From assembly GCA_964417685.1 (NCBI GenBank), contig CAYQIT010000026.1:1-9398 (forward strand): a DNA stretch of 9,398 nucleotides, in the 5' to 3' direction. This document shows positions 1-4,984 of the stretch, piece by piece. The notes under the pieces are model-generated. The model was not told the origin of the DNA, did not search any database, and worked only from the letters and a program-made list of their open reading frames with translations. The translations under genes and the position numbers were made by a program. Source of the stretch: CAJQGY01 sp964417685 (GTDB lineage Bacteria > Pseudomonadota > Gammaproteobacteria > Magnimaribacterales > D2472). Numbering within the stretch: position 1 is the first letter of the stretch; each line of letters opens with the position of its first letter.

Positions 1-268
1 ATTGTTTTTTTGCAATCTGACATGCGATTATGTTTACCTCGTCATTGCTTGTAACCGCAATCACTATTGTATCTTCATCAATACCAAGTTTTTTAAAAGA
101 ATCTTGATGAGCAGCATGGCCAACCACGCAACCTATATCTAGCTTTTCTTGAAGGCTATCTATTTTATTTCTATCCTCATCCACAATAGAAACTTCATAG
201 TTGTTATTAGATAAATTTCTTGCGAGACTGCTTCCAACTCTACCAGCCCCTAAAATTGCTATTTTCAT
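1..268 (-). CDS. trkA: TrkA, potassium uptake regulatory subunit (N-terminal 89 residues; gene continues past the left edge)
   Basis: TrkA is the cytoplasmic NAD(H)-binding subunit that gates the TrkH/TrkG potassium channel. The visible part is the start of the first RCK/Rossmann domain. It has the nucleotide-binding loop GAGRVG at residues 7-12, the acidic residue D30 at the end of the second strand (VSIVDED), then VVGHAAH and IAVTSNDEVNIIACQIA. The last two closely resemble the VVQGHGSH and VAVTSSDETNMVACQVA segments of E. coli TrkA as I remember them. The ATG at 268 is the only plausible start, because an in-frame TAA lies 24 nt upstream with no start codon between. An AGAGGT at 288-283 is a possible but rather distant ribosome site (14 nt). 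The gene follows fmt by 60 bp on the same strand. In many gammaproteobacteria rsmB sits between these two, and it is absent here. The C-terminal part cannot be judged. Confidence 0.93.
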   Translation of the reverse strand, partial: MKIAILGAGRVGSSLARNLSNNNYEVSIVDEDRNKIDSLQEKLDIGCVVGHAAHQDSFKKLGIDEDTIVIAVTSNDEVNIIACQIAKKQ

Positions 269-328
269 AATTAGTAAATTAAACCTCTTTTAGGACAATT
301 AAAAGACTTATTCATAAAAATAAATTTT

Positions 329-1243
329 TTAAAAAAACCCCTTGTAAGAGTTAAAAGCATCCTGTGAGCTAATAATTTTTTTATTAGGAAATTGTAAGTG
401 AGTAATTACTATAGATGAATCTATTGTTTTTATAGTAATTCCTTCTTTCTTAAATGAGATAATTTCACCTGGTTTAAAGCTTAAGTCACAAGGCTCAACA
501 TGGAGTTTATGGATTTTTATAGTTATTTCTTTGTGTATAAAAGATAAGCCCGGCCATTCATTTAAAGCCCTAAATTTATTTAAAATACTAAAAGATGAGC
601 TATTAAAATCAACGACAGAGTCTTGCTTTTGTACCTTAAAACAATAAGACGCTTTATCATGATCTTGTTTTTCAAGTGAATAATCATCGGCATAAATATT
701 ATTTAAAACTTCTAGAATCTTTTCTACTGATTTATCAGACAAAGCATTTTCAAGATCAGTTTTGTTCCAAGAACCATGAATTAAAATTGGAAACTTTTCT
801 ATAATGTCACCCTCATCCATGCTTTGAGACATTTTCATAAAAGTTATACCGGTCTCTTTGTCCCCATTTAATATTGAACTTTGAATAGGCGATGCACCTC
901 TATATTTTGGTAACAAAGAGTAATGAATATTTACAGGCATTATTAATGCTTTATCTAAAAGCCAATTGGGTAGTATTTTTCCATATGCAGAAACAACCAA
1001 TACATCAAACTCAATATTTTTAATGCTTTCTTTAAAGCCTTCATCTAAGTTATGTGGCTTTAATATATTCAGCCTGTGTTTTTTAGCAACATTAGCCACG
1101 GCAGAGCCCTCTTTAGCACTTCCCCTTTTTCTTCTTTTGTCTGGTTGAGTAATAACCCCAACAACTTCTATTGTTTCGCTTTGCGCAAGGTGATCAAGCA
1201 CTTTTGCTGATGGAGCGGGCGAACCAGCATATAGAATTCTCAT
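329..1243 (-). CDS. fmt: Methionyl-tRNA formyltransferase
   Basis: Fmt transfers a formyl group from 10-formyltetrahydrofolate to the methionine on initiator tRNA, in the cytoplasm. The 304-residue protein is close to the usual length of about 310. The N-terminal formyltransferase domain holds MRILYAGSP, the TQPDKRRKRG loop (32-41) that contacts the tRNA acceptor stem in this family, and the catalytic set N105 and H107 in VNIHYSLLP plus D143 in SMDEGD. The SLLP signature is at 109-112, followed by RGASPIQ. The C-terminal part (about 205-304) is the smaller tRNA-binding domain and is less conserved, though EWPGLSF (about 227-233) is typical. The ATG at 1243 begins the family N-terminus exactly; an AGGGG at 1263-1259 is a distant possible ribosome site. 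It lies 39 bp after def on the same strand, the standard def-fmt pair, and is probably co-transcribed with def and trkA. Confidence 0.97.
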   Translation of the reverse strand: MRILYAGSPAPSAKVLDHLAQSETIEVVGVITQPDKRRKRGSAKEGSAVANVAKKHRLNILKPHNLDEGFKESIKNIEFDVLVVSAYGKILPNWLLDKALIMPVNIHYSLLPKYRGASPIQSSILNGDKETGITFMKMSQSMDEGDIIEKFPILIHGSWNKTDLENALSDKSVEKILEVLNNIYADDYSLEKQDHDKASYCFKVQKQDSVVDFNSSSFSILNKFRALNEWPGLSFIHKEITIKIHKLHVEPCDLSFKPGEIISFKKEGITIKTIDSSIVITHLQFPNKKIISSQDAFNSYKGFF

Positions 1244-1263
1244 AATTTCTTTAAAATTCCCCT

Positions 1264-1293
1264 AAATTCTTTTAAATTCTTTTTAATTCTTTA
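1264..1293. repeat. Three tandem copies of a 10-bp A/T-rich unit at the def-fmt junction
   Basis: On the plus strand AAATTCTTTT occurs at 1264-1273 and again at 1274-1283, followed by a degenerate copy TAATTCTTTA at 1284-1293. Read on the coding strand the unit is AAAAGAATTT. It spans the def stop codon (TAA, read from 1285 to 1283) and fills most of the 39-bp gap before fmt. It most likely arose by slippage in A/T-rich sequence. No function is evident, although a changed copy number would alter the def 3' end and the spacing to fmt. Confidence 0.7.
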
Positions 1294-1780
1294 AAAGCTT
1301 CTTTTTAATCCTATCCCTTTTTATTGGGCTAATGTAGTCAACCATTAATTTTCCATCAAGGTGGTCAATTTCATGCTGTATACATACTGTTAGCAGACCA
1401 GATGGCCTGTCAACATGCTCTTTTCCATCTATATCTTGCCATTTAAGAATAATATTATCAGGCCTTGTAATTTCCTCATTAAAGCCTGGTACAGACAAAC
1501 ACCCTTCCTCAAAAGATAAGTATGAATCTTCATTTAGAATTTCAAAAGCAGGATTTACATAATACCTTGGCTCATTTCTCTCCTCGCTTATATCTATAAC
1601 TATCAGTCTTATGTGGCGATTTACCTGAGTTGCAGCTAAACCAATGCCATTTTCTTCATACATTATCTCTAACATATCATTTGCAAGCTTTTTGAGACTT
1701 TTGTCGAATTTTTTAACTGGCTGAGCAACCGTTCTTAATCTTGGGTCAGGAAATTTTAAAATTTTAAGACTATTTTCCAT
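1283..1780 (-). CDS. def: Peptide deformylase (type I)
   Basis: This metalloenzyme removes the N-formyl group from nascent proteins, reversing the modification made by Fmt. All three family motifs are present: motif 1 GIGLAATQV (45-53, with Q52 of the oxyanion hole), motif 2 EEGCLSVPG (91-99, C94 as metal ligand) and motif 3 QHEIDHLDG (135-143, H136 and H140 as metal ligands, E137 catalytic). The length of 165 residues and the basic tail IKRDRIKKKLLKN fit Gram-negative type I enzymes. The ATG at 1780 has a good ribosome site, AAAGGT at 1791-1786, 5 nt upstream. It is the first gene of the minus-strand def-fmt-trkA group and diverges from purE across an 87-bp spacer. The lysM-type gene and dprA, which commonly lie on the upstream side of def in gammaproteobacteria, are absent. 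Confidence 0.98.
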   Translation of the reverse strand: MENSLKILKFPDPRLRTVAQPVKKFDKSLKKLANDMLEIMYEENGIGLAATQVNRHIRLIVIDISEERNEPRYYVNPAFEILNEDSYLSFEEGCLSVPGFNEEITRPDNIILKWQDIDGKEHVDRPSGLLTVCIQHEIDHLDGKLMVDYISPIKRDRIKKKLLKN

Positions 1781-1830
1781 AATTTACCTTTATTTTAAGC
1801 CTTTTTTGCTAGTTAATTGGTATTTGTTAA

Positions 1831-1838
1831 ATTATAAT
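1831..1838. promoter_or_regulatory. Symmetric -10 element, candidate bidirectional promoter for def-fmt-trkA and purE-tsaC-hemF-aroE
   Basis: ATTATAAT is its own reverse complement, so it gives a perfect TATAAT in both directions: 1833-1838 on plus and 1836-1831 on minus. It is the only such hexamer I saw in the 87-bp spacer. Starts about 7 nt downstream would fall near 1845 (leader of about 23 nt to purE) and near 1824 (leader of about 44 nt to def). The -35 regions at 17-bp spacing are weak: TAGTTA at 1810-1815 on plus and GTGTTG at 1859-1854 on minus. Symmetric -10 elements are known to drive divergent transcription in bacteria. The use of this one is inferred. Confidence 0.5.
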
Positions 1839-1842
1839 CTAA

Positions 1843-1856
1843 TTGTTAACTAACAA
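1843..1856. repeat. Perfect 6-bp inverted repeat just upstream of purE
   Basis: TTGTTA (1843-1848), AC, then TAACAA (1851-1856) form a perfect 6-bp inverted repeat over the expected purE transcription start and 11 bp before the purE start codon. A related TTGTTAA occurs at 1824-1830, on the other side of the shared -10. The position would suit an operator, but it does not resemble the E. coli PurR operator, and short A/T-rich inverted repeats arise by chance at this composition. purE has no recognisable Shine-Dalgarno sequence in this stretch. Confidence 0.3.
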
Positions 1857-1867
1857 CACAATAAATC

Positions 1868-2368
1868 ATGACTAACACTACTACTGATGTAGCTATAATT
1901 ATGGGATCAGACTCTGATTTGCCCGTAGTTGAGGCTGCTTTTCCAATTTTAGAGTCTTTTGGCGTTAATTTTACTAAAAATGTGCTTTCAGCTCACAGAA
2001 CGCCACACGACGTAATTGAATTCATAAAGCTTTCTGAGTCCAATGGATGCAAGGTATTTATTGCAGCTGCTGGAATGGCAGCTCATTTGGCCGGAGCGTT
2101 AGCTGCGCATACAACAAAGCCAGTTATTGGAATACCAATTGAATCTGGTGGAATGGGTGGCATTGACTCTTTACTGAGCACAGTAATGATGCCCCCAGGT
2201 GTTCCTGTTGCAACAGTAGCGGTAGGCAAAAGCGGCGCTAAAAATAGTGCAATTTTAGCCGTTCAAATTTTATCTATTGGAAGAGAGGATCTGGCTGCTA
2301 AATTAGTTGAATATAAAGAGAACATGAAGAATGAGGTTCTTGAAAAAAACGCCAAACTAAATTCTTAA
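1868..2368 (+). CDS. purE: N5-carboxyaminoimidazole ribonucleotide mutase (PurE, class I)
   Basis: PurE rearranges N5-CAIR to CAIR in purine synthesis; in bacteria its substrate is normally made by PurK. The 166-residue protein has the phosphate-binding IMGSDSD near the N-terminus (11-17), SAHRTP at 41-46 with catalytic H43, and the second active-site loop AAAGMAAHLAG (67-77, H73). SLLSTVMMPPGVPVATVAVG follows at 101-120. SAHRTP places it in class I rather than the CO2-using class II. The middle loop is unusual: the gammaproteobacterial and Bacillus enzymes I recall read GAGGAAHLPG, with Pro where this has Ala. No purK is present here, although it neighbours purE in Vibrio and E. coli. No Shine-Dalgarno is visible before the ATG at 1868. 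The stop is immediately followed, in the same frame, by the tsaC start. Confidence 0.95.
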   Translation: MTNTTTDVAIIMGSDSDLPVVEAAFPILESFGVNFTKNVLSAHRTPHDVIEFIKLSESNGCKVFIAAAGMAAHLAGALAAHTTKPVIGIPIESGGMGGIDSLLSTVMMPPGVPVATVAVGKSGAKNSAILAVQILSIGREDLAAKLVEYKENMKNEVLEKNAKLNS

Positions 2369-2935
2369 TTGGTCGATCAAATCACACTCAATTTAGACCA
2401 ATCAATTGAGTGGATTTCATCTGGGAAAATACTAGCACATCCAACCGAGGGAGTTTGGGGCCTTGGTTGTGATGCATTAAATAAAGAAGCTTATTTAAAC
2501 CTTTTCAAATTAAAAAAAAGAAACTCAAAAAAAAGCTTTATTTTGCTCGCAAGTTCAATTCAAATAGTAAAAAAATATTCAAATCCTTTAGACCATAAAG
2601 ATGAGGTTTTTTTAAATAATCACTGGCCAGGCCCAGTCACATTTCTAATAAAGTATAAAGAATCAATACCAGATCATTTAAAAAACAATACTGGTAAGTT
2701 AGCTTTTAGAGTGAGTAATCACTATCCTTTAAAAGCTTTATTAAAAGTATTTAATAGTGTAATGGTATCAACTTCTGCGAACATTTCAGGGAAACAAATA
2801 TTAAATAACGGACCAGAAATTATTAAAACTTTTGCTAACAACAACCATCTTGCATACTATGATGAAGAGCTTGGCAAGGAAACCAAACCAACTACTATAA
2901 TAGACTTACATACAAGAGAAATAATAAGGCCATAA
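2369..2935 (+). CDS. tsaC: Threonylcarbamoyl-AMP synthase TsaC (YrdC/Sua5 family)
   Basis: TsaC uses threonine, bicarbonate and ATP to make threonylcarbamoyl-AMP, the first intermediate of the t6A modification at position 37 of ANN-decoding tRNAs. The 188-residue single-domain protein matches E. coli TsaC (about 190) and lacks the extra Sua5 C-terminal domain. Family motifs are HPTEGVWGLGCD (24-35), LKKRNSKKSFIL (48-59), WPGPVT (86-91), FRVSNH (113-118), STSANISG (134-141) and a C-terminal PTTIIDL (174-180). The only upstream start is the TTG at 2369, abutting the purE TAA; the first in-frame ATG would begin at M132 and lose the active site. No Shine-Dalgarno is visible, so translation probably depends on reinitiation after purE. 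It is followed by hemF after 1 nt, as in the conserved tsaC-hemF-aroE neighbourhood. Confidence 0.95.
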   Translation: MVDQITLNLDQSIEWISSGKILAHPTEGVWGLGCDALNKEAYLNLFKLKKRNSKKSFILLASSIQIVKKYSNPLDHKDEVFLNNHWPGPVTFLIKYKESIPDHLKNNTGKLAFRVSNHYPLKALLKVFNSVMVSTSANISGKQILNNGPEIIKTFANNNHLAYYDEELGKETKPTTIIDLHTREIIRP

Positions 2936-2936
2936 A

Positions 2937-3839
2937 TTGAAAAAACTTGAACAAAGATTCCTAACTATTCAAAAAGAAATTTTTGATGTTTATTCTAAAA
3001 TGGAACTTTCTAAAAACACTGATAATATCCAAGACTCGTGGAAAAGACCCGAGGGTGGTGGAGGAAAAACTTGCGTTATACAGAACGGAAATATTTTTGA
3101 TAATTCTGCAGTAAATTTCTCTTCAATTTATGGGTCTAAATTACCAAAATCAGCGCTTGGTAATTCAAAAGTTAAATCAACCCGATATGGATTTCAAGCA
3201 ATGGGCGTATCAGTAATATGCCACCCTAAAAATCCAAATATTCCAACAAGCCATATGAACATTAGATTATTTTGTATTTTAAATAAAAATAAACAAATTA
3301 AGGATTGGTGGATTGGAGGCGGATATGATCTAACCCCATATGTTATATACAAAGATGATATTAATAATTGGCATACCCAAGCCAAAGCAAATCTTGATAG
3401 ATTTGATAAGTCTTTTTACAAACCTTTTTCGAAAACCTGCAATGAATATTTTTATATTCCTCATAGAAACGAAAGAAGGGGGGTTGGAGGTATATTTTTT
3501 GATAACAAACAGTACAAATCTATTGATTCAAGCATAAATTTTCTTGAATCAATAGCTAAAGCCTACCTTTCCTCCTATAAAGAGCTTATTAATATGAGAA
3601 AAAAAGAAACTTTCACGAAAGAGGATAAGCAATTTCAGGAAATTCGAAGAGGCAGATACGTGGAGTTTAATCTTGTTAATGACAGAGGCACAGCATTTGG
3701 GCTTCAGTCAAACGGCAGGATTCCCTCAATCCTCTCCTCTCTTCCACTTAATGCATCTTGGGTTTATAAGAAAACAAAATCTATGGAAGCCAGAGAAAAG
3801 AAATTAATTAAGATGCTCAATAAGGACTGGAATGTCTAA
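2937..3839 (+). CDS. hemF: Oxygen-dependent coproporphyrinogen III oxidase
   Basis: HemF oxidatively decarboxylates coproporphyrinogen III to protoporphyrinogen IX using O2, in the cytoplasm. The 300-residue protein matches the family length (E. coli 299). Recognisable blocks are DSWKRPEGGGGKT (33-45), AMGVSVICHP (88-97, H96), TSHMN (104-108, H106), WWIGGGYDLTPY (124-135), H145, PHRNERRGVGGIFFD (175-189, H176) and QEIRRGRYVEFNLVNDRG (234-251). The start is TTG at 2937, 1 nt after the tsaC stop, with TAAGG at 2925-2929 as ribosome site 7 nt upstream. The first ATG, at 3000, would remove 21 residues that align with the E. coli N-terminus. An oddity is SNGRIPSIL at 258-266, where relatives I recall have a Glu before Ser-Ile-Leu (ESIL). 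The 3' end overlaps aroE by 8 bp. Confidence 0.96.
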   Translation: MKKLEQRFLTIQKEIFDVYSKMELSKNTDNIQDSWKRPEGGGGKTCVIQNGNIFDNSAVNFSSIYGSKLPKSALGNSKVKSTRYGFQAMGVSVICHPKNPNIPTSHMNIRLFCILNKNKQIKDWWIGGGYDLTPYVIYKDDINNWHTQAKANLDRFDKSFYKPFSKTCNEYFYIPHRNERRGVGGIFFDNKQYKSIDSSINFLESIAKAYLSSYKELINMRKKETFTKEDKQFQEIRRGRYVEFNLVNDRGTAFGLQSNGRIPSILSSLPLNASWVYKKTKSMEAREKKLIKMLNKDWNV

Positions 3840-4653
3840 AATCTTTAAGCTTGGGGTTGTTGGCAATCCTATTGAGCATTCATTGTCTCCTTTTATCCAT
3901 TCTCGTTTTGCAAGAAATGAGAACATATCAATTTCCTATGAAGCATTTAAGGTCGAAGAAAATAATTTTAATAGTTTTATTAAGGAGTTTTTTTCACACA
4001 AGGAATCCTTGGGCTTAAACATAACACTTCCATTTAAAAAATCAGCAGCACAACTTGAGGGCAAGATCTCTGAAGAAGCAAAAATAATTGCAGCTGTTAA
4101 CACAATTAAAAAAGAGAGCAGATCGCTTTATCTTGATAGCACAGATGGAGCTGGTTTTATTGACGACCTAAAATCAAAAGGAGTAGCCATAAAAAATCAA
4201 AAAATAATGATAATAGGAGCGGGCGCAGCATCTGAAAGCATCTTATATAAAATTATTGAAGAAAAACCTGAGCAAATTACCATTAGCAATAGAACAGAGG
4301 ATAGGGCTGTTTCACTGGTAAAAAAATATAAATTACTATTTTCAGATATTGATATTAATGTAGCTACAAATGACCAAGGCGATACCTCTCCAGATTTAAT
4401 TATAAATGGAAGTTCTGCTGGTTTAACCGGACAGTTCTCTGTGCCATATTTGACCACTCATAAAGATCAAGTTTTCTATGATCTCAATTATTCACTTGAA
4501 GTAACACCTTTTTGTGATTGGGCAAAAGCAATATCGCCAAATGTTTATGATGGAATTGGTATGTTGGTTAATCAAGCTGCCTATTCTTTTAATAATTGGT
4601 TTGGAGTAAAGCCAAACACAGACAAGGCTCTTATTGACCTAAAGTCTTTATGA
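3832..4653 (+). CDS. aroE: Shikimate dehydrogenase (NADP+)
   Basis: AroE reduces 3-dehydroshikimate to shikimate with NADPH on the route to chorismate and the aromatic amino acids. The 273-residue length is typical. The substrate domain shows GNPIEHSLSPFIH (11-23), NITLPFK (63-69) with catalytic K69, and AAVNTI (87-92). D105 in STDGAGF is the second catalytic residue. The NADP domain has IIGAGAAS (127-134) and SNRT (152-155). The C-terminus closes with DGIGMLVNQAAYSF (240-253). Several usually firm positions differ: S103 replaces the Asn of NTDG, GAGAAS replaces the common GAGGAA/S, and INGSSAGL replaces the INATSAGL type. The catalytic pair is intact, so I read it as a functional but divergent AroE. 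It starts inside hemF (8-bp overlap), and its TGA overlaps the next ATG by 4 bp, indicating translational coupling. Confidence 0.95.
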   Translation: MSKIFKLGVVGNPIEHSLSPFIHSRFARNENISISYEAFKVEENNFNSFIKEFFSHKESLGLNITLPFKKSAAQLEGKISEEAKIIAAVNTIKKESRSLYLDSTDGAGFIDDLKSKGVAIKNQKIMIIGAGAASESILYKIIEEKPEQITISNRTEDRAVSLVKKYKLLFSDIDINVATNDQGDTSPDLIINGSSAGLTGQFSVPYLTTHKDQVFYDLNYSLEVTPFCDWAKAISPNVYDGIGMLVNQAAYSFNNWFGVKPNTDKALIDLKSL

Positions 4654-4844
4654 CCAAATTCACTCAGTTTATTTCAGGCGCAATTTGCCCAAGTTGCAAG
4701 GCCATAGATACTATTGCAATAAGCAAAGACAATGACCATATATATTGCGTTAAATGTGATTTCAAGGAGACAAGACCTGGCTCAGAAAACAAAAAAACAG
4801 ACACCATAAAAGCAATAAATATTGATGAATTTAAAAAGCCATAA
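4650..4844 (+). CDS. Small zinc-ribbon protein, YheV-like (DUF2387 family)
   Basis: This is a 64-residue protein with two CxxC pairs, C13-P-S-C16 and C33-V-K-C36, forming a four-cysteine zinc ribbon in the first 40 residues. Residues 7-16, FISGAICPSC, and the YCVKCDF segment (32-38) match the pattern of E. coli YheV, a putative zinc-ribbon protein of unknown function, as I recall it. The polar, Lys-rich tail (about 39-64) has no recognisable motif. The start is set by the ATGA overlap with the aroE stop, so translation is probably coupled. It is the last gene of the purE group. In E. coli yheV lies elsewhere (near kefB), so the position after aroE gives no functional clue. It could instead be another small zinc ribbon, but the FxxGAxCPxC opening favours YheV. 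Confidence 0.82.
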   Translation: MTKFTQFISGAICPSCKAIDTIAISKDNDHIYCVKCDFKETRPGSENKKTDTIKAINIDEFKKP

Positions 4845-4869
4845 AAACTAGAATAAAGGCCAACAAAAG

Positions 4870-4930
4870 TATATTATACGCACCGTAAACAACCACAAGC
4901 CTAGGCTATATTATAAAAAAGGCTTATAAT
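4870..4930 (+). promoter_or_regulatory. Promoter region of the cox operon
   Basis: The 140-bp gap before coxB contains a consensus TATAAT at 4925-4930. It would start transcription near 4937 and give a leader of about 48 nt to the preferred coxB ATG at 4985. No good -35 hexamer lies 16-18 bp upstream (TAGGCT at 4902-4907), so the element is weak or needs an activator. Two copies of TATATTATA occur, at 4870-4878 and 4907-4915, 37 bp apart. The first sits inside the inverted repeat GTATA-T-TATAC (4869-4879). AGCCTAGGCT at 4898-4907 is a perfect palindrome, and GGCTT at 4921-4925 pairs with AAGCC at 4897-4901. These may be regulatory, but no known operator was recognised. No poly-T terminator for the upstream gene group is seen. 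Confidence 0.45.
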
Positions 4931-4974
4931 GGTTTATTAATGAATTTTATTTTTATAAGAAACGCAATCACCAC

Positions 4975-4978
4975 AGGA
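4975..4978 (+). promoter_or_regulatory. Ribosome binding site that decides the coxB start
   Basis: AGGA at 4975-4978 lies 6 nt before the ATG at 4985. The upstream in-frame ATG at 4940 has only T/A-rich sequence before it and would sit about 3 nt after the expected transcription start. The site therefore supports initiation at 4985. Confidence 0.65.
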
Positions 4979-4984
4979 CTGAAA

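Noticed and set aside
271..315. A 14-codon minus-strand reading frame (MNKSFNCPKRGLIY) ending 2 nt before the trkA ATG, a possible leader peptide or rsmB remnant
   Set aside because: It has no ribosome site, does not resemble the end of RsmB as I know it, and short frames arise easily by chance here. The AGAGGT inside it is better read as a trkA ribosome site.
966..1148. A 60-codon plus-strand frame opposite fmt, including a hydrophobic, signal-like stretch
   Set aside because: It lies wholly antisense to a well-conserved fmt domain, and its hydrophobicity is a by-product of the opposite coding strand.
4650..4844. The small zinc ribbon as a remnant of the topA-like zinc-finger gene (yrdD type) known from this neighbourhood
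   Set aside because: The opening FISGAICPSC and the CxxC spacing fit YheV better, and it sits after aroE rather than before tsaC.
4898..4925. AAGCC...GGCTT and AGCCTAGGCT as an intrinsic terminator for the purE group
   Set aside because: The stems are 4-5 bp, one has no loop room, and no T run follows on either strand.
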